Of a stretch of 64,000 nucleotides of DNA, positions 32,636 through 44,176 are shown one piece after another. Numbering within the stretch: the first letter of the stretch is position 1; each line of letters starts with the position of its first letter. Under the pieces are notes generated by a model. It saw nothing but the letters and a program-made list of their open reading frames with translations, ran no database searches and was not told the DNA's origin. The translations under genes were made by a program, and so were the position numbers. Location of the stretch: NCBI GenBank assembly GCA_020466095.1, contig CM035807.1:57360605-57424604 (forward strand). Reading direction: 5' to 3'. Source of the DNA: Chlorops oryzae (Eukaryota; Arthropoda; Insecta; Diptera; Chloropidae).

Positions 32636-33755
32636 TTGTTACTACGTCAGTCTAACGGCAACGAGCAATACGAATCGGGGAAAAGAAACAAATACCTGCG
32701 CAGCCCGCGCTCTGTTGGGAGTATTGGCCCAAAACAACGAAGGGGTAGGGATGATGACGAGGCCAAACGTCCAAAAAGTAGTCATAATTATTACCAGCCA
32801 CTACAAACACTAATTGATGCAGATGACATAGAAGATGCAGCCTCAAACGAAGTAGTTTTAGTTTCGAAAATCCACATACCACCGATAACGGACTTAAAAA
32901 GCAGTACCGAAAAATTAAAAGCTATATTTAAAGTACTGGAGATTGAGAACTTCTCCATCAGGAAAATCTCCATTGGCCACAAAATATCTTGTAGCAGCCT
33001 AAGCGAGTTTGATAGTCTATCCAAAAATCTCAAAGACCTCGGAATGGAGTACTTCTCCTTTACTTCCAAAAGTAACAGACCATTTAAAGCAGCGGTGGGC
33101 GAGCGCTATCCCGTGGGGCGCTGCAAACTGCGCAGTCGGCTACACACGACTTGTGCGTGAATCACGAAAATGCTCAGTCGCTCGCTGTCAGTCGTACTGA
33201 GAACTTGTACTGCATTGTTGTTGCGAATACATAGCGAGAAAAATGTTTCATGTGAAATGGGAAGAAGAATTTTTGTTCATTGAAAATTCTTTCGGAGAGG
33301 CTCAATGTCTTATTTGTCATTACATTGCAAACCGATGCGCTGAATATTATGTGAAAAGGCATTATTTTTCGTGCCATAAAAAAATTTAATTAAAACCTAA
33401 AAATTTCCCACTTGGTTTCTTTTGTTAGTTATCGCTTGCCGATCGTACCTACGAAAACTTTTCTCTCAGTGCTTTGGTCGAGTTGCTACTACGCCATACG
33501 CAAGTGCGATAAGTGCAATGGTGTTGGTGCGCCCATCTCTGATTTAAAGCCGTTCTCTCTGGACTCGATTTGATGACCACCGACGCTGTTAAGCTCGAAC
33601 TTATTAGCCTTGGACTACACTGCATTGACATCAAGAGAGTTCATCGTGTAACGGAACAAAATCGTGAAATAATCCTATACGTGGTCTACCTGAAAAAAGG
33701 GACAACTACAATGCGTGAGTTAAGAGAAAACTACAACAGCATTAACCAATATGAA
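32636..33755 (+). pseudogene. LINE-C ORF1 (Gag-like), split by a hAT insertion
   Basis: Plus-strand text KIHIPPITDLKSSTEKLKAI, IENFSIRKISIGHKISC and MEYFSFTSKSNRPFKA stops at 33089. It resumes at 33550 in the same sense as VLSGLDLMTTDAVKLELISL, LHCIDIKRVHRVTEQ and ILYVVYLKKGTTTMREL. This resembles the RNA-binding ORF1 of Jockey-type LINEs. If the 452-bp insertion and one duplicate are ignored, the reading frame is continuous. The zinc-knuckle C-terminus is absent. The sequence passes near 33755 directly into RT-proximal ORF2 text, indicating an internal deletion. Confidence 0.6.
33090..33541 (+). mobile_element. hAT-type element with BED-like zinc-finger remnant
   Basis: The ends CAGCGGTGGGCG and CGCCCATCTCTG are inverted repeats. 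The 8-bp target duplication ATTTAAAG is exact (33082-33089 and 33542-33549). The plus-strand frame from 33243 encodes WEEEFLFIENSFGEAQCLIC then YYVKRHYFSCHKK, a C-x2-C...H-x4-H finger like the first finger of BED-type hAT transposases. The rest of the transposase is missing, so this is an internally deleted copy. Confidence 0.7.
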
Positions 33756-35470
33756 ATAAACAACAAGTTAGCCCCTTATGGTGAACGACAACTAAGCAAT
33801 ATTATAGAAATCGACAAAGCCGTTGAGTTGATCACAACCTCTATCAATGAAGCAAGGGATACGCTGTCCCAAAAATTACTATTAGAAATCATTACGCCAA
33901 TCGAATCCCCAATTATACTCTCAACTTAATTAAATTAAGAAATAAAACCAGAAAATTGTGGATAAATCATAGGCTCCCTTTCTATAGGCACGAACTAAGG
34001 AAACAAAATGCGGCAATACAAAATCACCTTTTTATATTCAGAAATAAAAAATGGAACTATTTTTTGAAATCCCTTCCCAATGCATCTTCTAAACTTTGGA
34101 AAACTGCGAAAGTTTTTAAGAACAAAAACAAATTGATTCCCACTCTTCAGGACAATAGTATAAGATTTTACTCTGATATCGACAAAGCTCAATTACTTGC
34201 CCAAAAATTTGCGGCGAATCACACTCTTCCAGAATCGCTAAGTAATCACTCTACTGAACTCCTCGTACAAGCGTCTATCGATGCACTATCCAGTAACGAT
34301 TCCACCGAAGAATACATACAGGTTAACCCACCCAGAATCTCACAGCAAATTAAAACCCTAAAAGCAAAAAAATCTCCTGGCATTGACGGAATACAGAATG
34401 CATCAAAAATCTACCTTCTAGTGCCATAGTTTTTATAGCTAAAATTATTAATGCATGTTTGCGCATCTCCTATTTTCCAAAGGAATGGAGAAAGTCCAAA
34501 ACCATTAGCTTACTTAGTTCGCTGGGGAAGATAATAGAAAAAATAGTTAAGGAGGAATTGAACATCTTTATCGATGATAAAAATCTACTTCCCACACAGC
34601 AATATGGGTTCAGAACTGAACACAGCACTTACCACCCCTTATTAAGAATTAAGAAAATTGTCAAAAATAACTTTCGGTGTAAAAAGTCAACAGGTATGTT
34701 ATTGTTTGACGTCAAAGCAGCATTCGATTCAGTATGGCACAATGGCCTTATACACAAAATGTTTGGTATGGGTTTTCCAATAAAACTTGTCCGAATTGTT
34801 AACAGCTTCTTAACTAACCGTACCTTCAAAGTTTCTATAGGCAAAAAATCATCTACCGAACACGATATACCCGCGGGATGTCCCCAAGGCTCATGTCTTT
34901 CACCAATCCTCTACAATTTATATACCTCAGACTTTCCTCCCCTTGTCGACTGCGAGTCTTCTATGTTTGCCGATGACACGGCAATCTTGGCTGCGGACGC
35001 CCATCCAGAAGTCATCATTACTAAGCTTCAACAAGCCGCCAGTACAATCAACAATTACTTCGAGCGTTGGAAGATCTCGCTTAACCCAATGAAGAGTCAA
35101 GTTCTATTTTTCACACGACGAAGAAGTAACAGATTCTTTCCTTTTGCAACTTTTAGGGTGCTTAACCAAGATATACAATTGAAAGGCCATGTAAGATACT
35201 TAGGTGTAATTCTTGACAGGAAACTAACGTTCAAGCAGCACATTTCGGTTACAGTTAACAAAATAAATAAGACTATAAGAAACTCTATATTCTCTCAATA
35301 ATAGAAAATCCAAGCTTTCCGTTAAAAATCAGATGCTCATTTTCAATTCTCTCTTCCGTCCTATTATCTATTATGCTATTTGGCAAGACGCCGCACAGTG
35401 GTTCAGAATTTCAGTGGGTCGGCCAAAAATGCCCAATGTTGATGTCCAAATATGCAAAATCGTGGTATGC
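33756..35470 (+). pseudogene. LINE-C ORF2 reverse transcriptase, Jockey-like
   Basis: Blocks in order are IDKAVELITTSINEARDTLS, 33956-34429 (WNYFLKSLPNASSKLWKTAK, LKAKKSPGIDGIQN) and 34459-35301. The last contains FPKEWRKSKTISLLSSLGKI, YGFRTEHSTYHPLLRI, LLFDVKAAFDSVWHNGL, AGCPQGSCLSPILYNLY, catalytic FADDTAILAADAH and VRYLGVILDRKLTFKQHI. The thumb continues in another frame (MLIFNSLFRPIIYYAIW). No endonuclease domain is present. About 15 residues are missing between KSKTI and SLLSSL relative to related RTs. Stops near 33929, 34429 and 35301 make it dead. Confidence 0.8.
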
Positions 35471-35949
35471 TTGTTTATTAAGAATAGTTTCAAAGTAAGA
35501 TTCTCAAAATTTTAGTTTGATTGCACAATAATTGTGGGCGTGGGTGATAAACAAACATTGCACTTTTTGATTTCCTTAAAACTGTGTTCAAAATGTAATA
35601 TTTGGACTATTTTAGTAGCTCACATCTTACACAAAAATGGCTGTAGAAACGCGTTGTTTTTTTTAAATAAATATATGACTCATGTCGTTTGATAATATTT
35701 ATTAAAAAATATTATGGAGTAAATAAATTTATTTTAATAATATTTTTTTGAAGCTCCAATTTTACACGATTTTCTTATTTTGCAAGAGTATAACTTGTTT
35801 GCGTCAAAAAGCGTCAAAACAAAATTACATTTATTTGAAAGCCAAAACAATTTTCTTTTCAAAAATGTATACTTTATTGCCAACAACTACCAACATCATT
35901 GTGAAACTTTCCATTATACAAAAAAGAGGTGGCATTCCGCACGCACGAA

Positions 35950-36482
35950 TATAAAAGGGTCTGTTACGAAAATCACAAAAACTGCTCTAAAATCGAAGTC
36001 CTTCAAGATATTTTGATAAAATTTGTCATTTGAACATGTTTAAATATGAATTCAAAATATTGGAAAAGTGGGCGTGGCATAAGGGCGTTTTTCGAAAATT
36101 GTCTCTTAAACCCGAAATACCGATAGGACTTGAACGAAAGTTGGCACGTATGCTTCCTTGATATCCAGTAACTTCCTTCCCAAAAATTTTTCGATCGGCC
36201 CACTATTAAGGGTACCTCTAGTACTAGGGTCTGTGACAAAAATCCCAAAAATGTCTAAAAAGCGGACTTTATTGAAATATTTCAATGGAACTTAGAATTA
36301 GAGCGTATATATAAGGGTCCGATTAGAATTCCAAAAAAATTGGAAAAGTGGGCGTGGCAAATGGGCGGTTTTCATAAAGAAATTTAACAAAAGTCGGTAT
36401 ATGGGGCCCCTTATGTCCTTAAACACCTCTTGATATTAAAAATTATTTGAACATGTGTGTCTGTGTCGGGTTTTCTATTGTC
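35950..36482. repeat. Fragment of the TATACCC-hairpin repeat family
   Basis: It contains GGGTCTGTTACGAAAATCAC, AAAGTGGGCGTGGCA, AAGGGTACCTCTAGTA, GTCGGTATATGGGGCCCC and TGTGTGTCTGTGTCGGGTT in the same order as 10720-11826. It is an independent copy without the hAT insertion. Confidence 0.65.
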
Positions 36483-38129
36483 AGGATCGCCTGACTATAA
36501 CACCCTTACTTCTTCAAGTTATTTTGATTAAATTTTGTGTTTGAATATAGTTTATTGTAATTTTTTTAAATCTTAAAAGTGGTCTTGGCAAAAGGTCGGC
36601 TTTCGAGAATTGCCTCCATAGCCCACAATTGCAATGGGAATCGAGCAAAAGTTGGAATTTCAGGTCCTTTTGAAATCACAAACATCTCTTATAAGAGTTT
36701 TCTTGGTCTGTCCATTTTGAGCAGGACCTGCAGCACTATGGTCCAATAAAAAATTTTCAAAACCTGCTCCAAAACCAGAGATTTTCAATTTTAAATTACC
36801 AGTATCCCAAAACAATAAAATAAATGCAGAATATTCTGATTAAAATATTTAGTGCGAATTTTATTTGAATTCGGTAGTTCAAACTATAAAACAGAACATA
36901 ATGTGAACAGAAAATAATTTAAAAAACATGAAAATTCCCTTGAAAACAAAATTTTTCAAGTTAACCGCTAAATAAAACTACTTTTTAATTCTTCAATAAA
37001 AAAAAATTTCGTTCCGTTACTCTATATTCTTTTGTCTCTCAAATGGCGAAAAAAGTATATGATTGTCTCTATTGGTTCAAAAGTTACAGATTTTTGACCG
37101 ACCTAACCTCAGTCTGAACCACTGTGCGCCGCCCACTGTCACTTAAAACGGCTACAAATTTGTCAAAACAAAATCCTTAAATTAGTATTTAACCAGCCAT
37201 TGGATTATTCCACGCGGCTGATACATACAATGGCAAACATTTTGTTAGTGAAAGATAATACTGAAAAAATTTGTTTAAAATTCTACCAAAAATGTCAGAA
37301 CTCATCATACAGTTACACTAAAATATTAATTAACTATTAGATGGCAGTCTTAAGTTCTTATACTTATATGAACCTACCTTAAGTTTGGTTTTCTTTTGTC
37401 TTCGTTTTGTCTTTACATTCTTTGGATTTTCTCTAGATGTAAGTAGACTAAGCTTCAAGAGGTTTAACAATTTTTCCTAAAATCTAAATGCTAGGACCAG
37501 TATTGTACATTATTAAATTTAGCTTATTATTATAGTGGAAAATATCGAGAGGAATAAAACCCTAAACTAACATGTTAGCTGCTGTAACACACTTCTGTTA
37601 AATTTTTCAGCAAATAAATTGAAATTGAAATAAATGTTGGGTCGTCTAGGGAGCACGTCTAAGTAGATTAACGCAAGGAATTACTCGAATTCCTTCAAAG
37701 CATAACATTCAATCCTTAGGCCAACTAACTTAACTGAGCTATTCCCTAGCTAACACGGAGATCCACACTTCAACGTCCTGGCTCGTGAGTAGGTGCGTTA
37801 AAGTTGAGATCTACTGAATACTACGGCTCACGGTTCTGATCGTAGCTCCCTTTCAGTGAACGATGCTTGATTTAAATAGAGCGATAGTGCTGGTCTAGCA
37901 ATATCGTTTGTTGCGACATTCTTCTGGGTCATCTTTGCTTTTGTTGCTGCATTTCCAATATCTCTCCCATCAGGTCAGCTTACTCTTTGTTGTTGTAGAA
38001 TGCTGTTGTGAAATACCTCTAGCTACAGCTCACTTGTTGTTGTTGCGTGTTCCATTTATTTTGTTATTGCTGTTGGCAGTATCAGCTATTACGACATATT
38101 CGGCTGACGTCATTATTGTTGATATAGGT
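36483..38129. other. Intron 3 stretch without recognised features
   Basis: No gene was recognised. 37610-38129 is less AT-rich, with TTGTTGTTG runs. It directly precedes the tandem duplication and could be LTR-like sequence of an unknown element. Confidence 0.35.
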
Positions 38130-38594
38130 CAGTCTTATAATATAATACGTTCCTGTGGCCAGCTTATGCTTGCGAAGTGTATTTCGGTTATTTCGCCAGC
38201 TTTTACGTTCACTTGATTCTGAACGCCGGTGCTTCCGTTGTTGCACTTTTTTTTATCGCAATAAGGTACAAGAAATGTTCGGGTGGTTGTGACACCCAAC
38301 CATACTATTGTAAAAAAATAAAAAGGTAAAATTATTGCCTCAATATTGCAGCGTCTTAATTCTTATATTTGAAGAATGAAAATAACGATGGCGCAATATT
38401 AAAACATTTAATAAATCGCTGTTGTAAACTCCACTTGTTTTATTGCGAGTATTTTTGTATTTTTTTTTTTAACTATTAAGTTTAACAAAAAGAGTTCGAG
38501 CAAGGGCTTCGTTTACTAAATTGCATCGTTTGTCTGTTAGCAGAAGGGTTATCGCCGAAAAGCTCTCTCAACAGGCAAATGGGTGGCTGGAGAA

Positions 38595-39260
38595 TAGGGA
38601 TGTGCCGGATATCCGGTAACTATCTGGTATCCGGCATATCCGGCCATATTCGAGCTATCCCGACAGGCCGCCGGATATTGCTACTATCCGGCCCGATCTA
38701 AAACAAATTAAATATTTTTTATAAACAAATCAATAGCAAAAGTTGACAATTTTAATAGTTTGCATTATAAATATCAGCTTTTCAACATTTTCTGGTAACA
38801 ATCTGTTTCTATTTTCTGTATACATAGAGCTTGTGGCACTAAAAAGTCTTTCCGATTCCACTGATGAAGGCGGTGTTCAAAGGTATTTCATTGCCATTTT
38901 CTTTAATTTGGGATATTGGATGGCATTCTGTTTCCACCATAAAAAAGGCAATTCTTGCCTTGGAAGTAACGGCAAATTTTATAAAATTTTCAAGTTCCAT
39001 TCTATAGCTTGCCATAATTTTTTTCATCGATCACTGCCTTGACTCTCGAAGTTTATAGAAGTAGCTGATTGTATCACTTGAACAGCGTTGCCAGAAAACT
39101 TATTTAAGTATACCTGTCAATTTGTGTTCAGAGCGGCCAGCTTATTTACAATTTCATACATGTTAAGATATCCGCCCGGATACATGGTATCCGGCAAAAA
39201 TTTTGTATCGGATATCCGGTATCCGGTTATCCGGAAAATTTGTTATCCGGCACATCCCTA
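38595..39260 (-). mobile_element. hAT element with CCGGATATCCGG end arrays, copy A
   Basis: The ends TAGGGATGTGCCGGATA and TATCCGGCACATCCCTA are perfect inverted repeats with an exact 8-bp target duplication CTGGAGAA (38587-38594 and 39261-39268). The subterminal arrays consist of CCGGATATCCGG words. The minus strand retains the end of its own transposase (LPFLWWKQNAIQYPKLKKMA, a stop, then PPSSVESERLFSATSS and NVEKLIFIMQTIK), the hATC domain. It is a deleted derivative of a larger hAT element, inserted in the hATC region of hAT-X. Confidence 0.88.
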
Positions 39261-40345
39261 CTGGAGAAGCATGCACAATGTGCGCCAACTTTCGCAAAAA
39301 AGGATGTTTAAACTTTTGTTGCTCCCAATATTCGAATCAGTCAGCTTTGACGTCGAGGCTACCCGCTTCAAAATTCTCGATTTCGACATAGGCTTTTAGT
39401 ACTTCTTGAGAAACGTGTTTTTCATCTTCATCTTCTGAAGAGGAGCCTAATTTAATTTATTTTAACGTTGATCTGAGCAACGAAGTTGTGCTCTGATCCA
39501 CTTCATCATCTACAATGACATCTTGCGATTCTTCCGACGGAAAATTATTAGGGGGAGTCTTATTTGAAATGTTTTCAAGCTGGAAAAAATCAATTAAATA
39601 GTAGTTTAATCTGAAAAATTAACATGAAATATATGTATAACAACCTGTTTCGCCACAATCATTTGATTACCAAGTCCTTTAAGGTGTCCTTTTGCCCTTG
39701 AATTTTTAGCCGGCGTTAGCGTTCGACGAAAACGAGGATCTTAGAAAAGTGCGTCGGCGTCAATTACATCAGTCCCTCTATTTTCAACGCAACGTATTAA
39801 ACTGCGGGCAATTGGCGATTCCTTGGATTATTTTTTAAGCAACGCTTTAAGCAATAACCACGCTTTATAAAAATCGCCCGACAGAAGCTGCTTTTCCTGT
39901 AACTGTAGCGTTCATAGGAAAGGTTGCTTCAAAAATTTTACCAGGCTTTCGATTTACTCCCACTCGTTCGGGAGCAGTGGCTCATTCAAATTTTCCTTAC
40001 ATATGTCCTTATATAGCAATAACTTTTGTAGCATGACGAAAAAAGAATTCCACCTTGTCGGAAAATCCATTTGAGGGCGCCCTTAATTCAGCATTTGTAA
40101 AGAATGGCTGTTAAAAAATCAAGCAAAAACTTTAATAGTGAAGTAACAATAATTATTCCATATCTATGGTTTACAGTTTTTGTTTGCACAAAATCCTTGA
40201 TGGCCAGTTGAACCGTATGCGCAGCACATTTGAATGAATTTATGTGGATTTCATTCCATCCACTAAAAGGCTCAATTTTGCAATAAATTAACTGCTAACG
40301 TACTACTCTGATACTCACCAATTCATCATGATTTAACAGTGCTTC

Positions 40346-40347
40346 GT

Positions 40348-40378
<31 letters not shown>

Positions 40379-40395
40379 TTCTTCTTCTTCTTCAA
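40346..40395. repeat. CTT microsatellite, copy A
   Basis: About 16 CTT/TTC units with one TTA interruption. The copy at 43793-43834 is two units shorter, which accounts for most of the length difference between the tandem copies. Confidence 0.9.
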
Positions 40396-40744
40396 AAGCA
40401 TCGTGATTTAACAGAGAAAAAACTTTTATCGTGTTGGTTCCATTGTCTGTCATAACTGAATACACTTGCTTCAAACAAATTTAAAACTCGGATTTAAAGA
40501 TTTCAACGATTTGTTTAAATTTTTCGATGTTTGTGGACCATGTACCTCTCGTATAGCGTGTAGCATAAAACTCTTTGATGTTTCACAAATTGTAAGTTGA
40601 TGCCTAAAACCGATTGGTCATAACGCATCGCAGAGTCCATATTTATGGATTCCATTCGATTTTTAACAGCAGCTATAATATCCGTTTTAATTTTCAAGTA
40701 TCGCAGGTTTATCAGTTCGCAAACGTTTGCTGATGTCACAGGAG

Positions 40745-40870
40745 TCATTCCTTCTCCTTGGAAAATTTTTGATTTTCGGGAAAATAAAGAAGTCAATAGG
40801 TGCCAAGTTGGGACGGTAGAGGGGATGATCTATCAACTCCATTTCTTTCACAGGACTAAACCTTTTACTG
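40745..40870 (-). pseudogene. Possible mariner transposase scrap
   Basis: The minus strand reads DHPLYRPNLAPIDFFIFPKI, very like the third-Asp block of mariner transposases (HPPYSPDLAPxDFFLFP). It joins hAT-X text near 40745. It is duplicated at about 44186-44311. A very short relic. Confidence 0.45.
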
Positions 40871-40910
40871 GAGTCTATATGGAAACATGGTTATTAGGCA
40901 ACGTAAAAAC

Positions 40911-41575
40911 TAGTGATGCCACGAATAGTGGATTTGGCCGAATACCGAATATTCGGTCGCCGAATTAACCACGCCGAATATTCGGTACGAAGTAAAGACA
41001 TCATGGACCTACTCGTTTCATTTGTGACCATATGATGTCAAGATCAAAACTGCCACTGAAAAATTTTTCTAGTGCTTTAATATTTTTAGAAAAATTTAAG
41101 AAAGACGTACTCTATATGTGTTTGATATTTATAATATTTAAGAGGGAAATGTGCTGTATTGTTAATTATTTTCTTTTGTTAAACTTATTTACCTTAAAGC
41201 TGTTATATAACACAAATGGTGATGTTTGATTGAACCATTTTCCAGCTTAACTGAATTTTAAATTTTGGTATTCCTTAATTTAATTATCCGTCTTCGAACT
41301 TTTGTGTGTTCTTAACCGTTTCTAATTTCACCCAAACCAAATTTTAGAAAAGTATTTCACTGTATGGAATTGAAATTAAGGTATATATTTTTATATGCTA
41401 TGAGGCTATTTTCATTGACAACATAAAACCATTATACGACAAACATTTTCATTGATGGAAACGGTTTTCTCTCTATTTTTAAATATCAAGGACTTGAAAT
41501 CATACAAGTTCACATTACAAGAAACCTTCCAAATACCCAAAAAATCATTTTTGGAATTCAAATCTACCAAATTTT
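40911..41575 (+). mobile_element. Left end of hAT-Y, truncated by the duplication junction
   Basis: Starts TAGTGATGCCACGAATAG after GTAAAAAC, identical to 44352 onward. It stops at the duplication breakpoint before the transposase start codon. Confidence 0.85.
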
Positions 41576-41914
41576 CAGTCTTATAATATAATACGTTCCT
41601 GTGGCCAGCTTATGCTTGCGAAGTGTATTTCGGTTATTTCGCCAGCTTTTACGTTCACTTGATTCTGAACGCCGGTGCTTCCGTTGTTGCACTTTTTTTT
41701 ATCGCAATAAGGTACAAGAAATGTTCGGGTGGTTGTGACACCCAACCATACTATTGTAAAAAAATAAAAAGGTAAAAATATTGCCTCAATATTGCAGCGT
41801 CTTAATTCTTATATTTGAAGAATGAAAATAACGATGGCGCAATATTAAAACATTTAATAAATCGCTGTTGTAAACTCCACTTGTTTTATTGCGAGTATTT
41901 TTGTATTTTTTTTT

Positions 41915-44176
41915 TTAACTATTAAGTTTAACAAAAAGAGTTCGAGCAAGGGCTTCGTTTACTAAATTGCATCGTTTGTCTGTTAGCAGAAGGGTTATCG
42001 CCGAAAAGCTCTCTCAACAGGCAAATGGGTGGCTGGAGAATAGGGATGTGCCGGATATCCGGTAACTATCTGGTATCCGGCATATCCGGCCATATTCGAG
42101 CTATCCCGACAGGCCGCCGGATATTGCTACTATCCGGCCCGATCTAAAACAAATTGAAATATTTTTTATAAACAAATCAATAGCAAAAGTTGACAATTTT
42201 AATAGTTTGCATTATAAATATCAGCTTTTCAACATTTTCTGGTAACAATCTGTTTCTATTTTCTGTATACATAGAGCTTGTGGCACTAAAAAGTCTTTCC
42301 GATTCCACTGATGAAGGCGGTGTTCAAAGGTATTTCATTGCCATTTTCTTTAATTTGGGATATTGGATGGCATTCTGTTTCCACCATAAAAAAGGCAATT
42401 CTTGCCTTGGAAGTAACGGCAAATTTTATAAAATTTTCAAGTTCCATTCTATAGCTTGCCATAATTTTTTTCATCGATCACTGCCTTGACTCTCGAAGTT
42501 TATAGAAGTAGCTGATTGTATCACTTGAACAGCGTTGCCAGAAAACTTATTTAAGTATACCTGTCAATTTGTGTTCAGAGCGGCCAGCTTATTTACAATT
42601 TCATACATGTTAAGATATCCGCCCGGATACATGGTATCCGGCAAAAATTTTGTATCGGATATCCGGTATCCGGTTATCCGGAAAATTTGTTATCCGGCAC
42701 ATCCCTACTGGAGAAGCATGTACAATGTGCGCCAACTTTCGCAAAAAAGGATGTTTAAACTTTTGTTGCTCCCAATATTCGAATCAGTCAGCTTTGACGT
42801 CGAGGCTACCCGCTTCAAAATTCTCGATTTCGACATAGGCTTTTAGTACTTCTTGAGAAACGTGTTTTTCATCTTCATCTTCTGAAGAGGAGCCTAATTT
42901 AATTTATTTTAACGTTGATCTGAGCAACGAAGTTGTGCTCTGATCCACTTCATCATCTACAATGACATCTTGCGATTCTTCCGACGGAAAATTATTAGGG
43001 GGAGTCTTATTTGAAATGTTTTCAAGCTGGAAAAAATCAATTAAATAGTAGTTTAATCTGAAAAATTAACATGAAATATATGTATAACAACCTGTTTCGC
43101 CACAATCATTTGATTACCAAGTCCTTTAAGGTGTCCTTTTGCCCTTGAATTTTTAGCCGGCGTTAGCGTTCGACGAAAACGAGGATCTTAGAAAAGTGCG
43201 TCGGCGTCAATTACATCAGTCCCTCTATTTTCAACGCAACGTATTAAACTGCGGGCAATTGGCGATTCCTTGGATTATTTTTTAAGCAACGCTTTAAGCA
43301 ATAACCACGCTTTATAAAAATCGCCCGACAGAAGCTGCTTTTCCTGTAACTGTAGCGTTCATAGGAAAGGTTGCTTCAAAAATTTTACCAGGCTTTCGAT
43401 TTACTCCCACTCGTTCGGGAGCAGTGGCTCATTCAAATTTTCCTTACATATGTCCTTATATAGCAATAACTTTTGTAGCATGACGAAAAAAGAATTCCAC
43501 CTTGTCGGAAAATCCATTTGAGGGCGCCCTTAATTCAGCATTTGTAAAGAATGGCTGTTAAAAAATCAAGCAAAAACTTTAATAGTGAAGTAACAATAAT
43601 TATTCCATATCTATGGTTTACAGTTTTTGTTTGCACAAAATCCTTGATGGCCAGTTGAACCGTATGCGCAGCACATTTGAATGAATTTATGTGGATTTCA
43701 TTCCATCCACTAAAAGGCTCAATTTTGCAATAAATTAACTGCTAACGTACTACTCTGATACTCACCAATTCATCATGATTTAACAGTGCTTCGTCTTCTT
43801 CTTCTTCTTCTTCTTCTTATTCTTCTTCTTCTTCAAAAGCATCGTGATTTAACAGAGAAAAACCTTTTATCGTGTTGGTTCCATTGTCTGTCATAACTGA
43901 ATACACTTGCTTCAAACAAATTTAAAACTCGGATTTAAAGATTTCAACGATTTGTTTAAATTTTTCGATGTTTGTGGACCATGTACCTCTCGTATAGCGT
44001 GTAGCATAAAACTCTTTGATGTTTCACAAATTGTAAGTTGATGCCTAAAACCGATTGGTCATAACGCATCGCAGAGTCCATATTTATGGATTCCATTCGA
44101 TTTTTAACAGCAGCTATAATATCCGTTTTAATTTTCAAGTATCGCAGGTTTATCAGTTCGCAAACGTTTGCTGATG
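41915..44176 (-). pseudogene. hAT-X transposase pseudogene, copy B
   Basis: Duplicate of 38469-40735 with the same lesions and the same internal hAT MITE (42041-42707). Shared stops show that the gene was already dead before duplication. Confidence 0.7.
42041..42707 (-). mobile_element. hAT element with CCGGATATCCGG end arrays, copy B
   Basis: Duplicate of 38595-39260, 667 bp, with the same CTGGAGAA target duplication (42033-42040 and 42708-42715). It differs by a 1-bp insertion. Confidence 0.88.

Larger units (their letters stand above)
38469..40735 (-). pseudogene. hAT-X transposase pseudogene, copy A, split by a hAT MITE
   Basis: Minus-strand blocks in N-to-C order: CELINLRYLKIKTDIIAAVK and AMRYDQSVLGINLQF (near 40600-40735); SVMTDNGTNTIKVFSLLNHD (near 40420-40470, RNase H-like fold Asp); FKCAAHTVQLAIKDFV (near 40190); LQEKQLLSGDFYKAWLLLKA; and DPRFRRTLTPAKNSRAKGH. 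Then FLRKLAHIVHAS is joined, across the element at 38595-39260, to PATHLPVERAFSAITLLL and a stop at 38469. The last block is the hATC dimerisation domain. Multiple frameshifts and stops are present. The N-terminal BED finger is not seen. An acidic GAA run maps to the CTT microsatellite. Confidence 0.7.
38130..41575. repeat. Tandem duplication, copy A (3446 bp)
   Basis: 38130-41575 repeats at 41576-45016 with only a few visible substitutions, a 1-bp indel near 42151 and two fewer CTT units. The junction at 41575/41576 joins AATCTACCAAATTTT directly to CAGTCTTATAATA. The right end of the unit lies inside the hAT-Y element, so duplication came after that insertion. It is either a very recent tandem duplication or a false (haplotype) duplication. 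Confidence 0.9.

Noticed and set aside
38743..39042. Plus-strand ORFs in the CCGGATATCCGG hAT element and its duplicate
   Set aside because: Antisense shadows of the hATC-encoding minus strand (SVESERLFSA).
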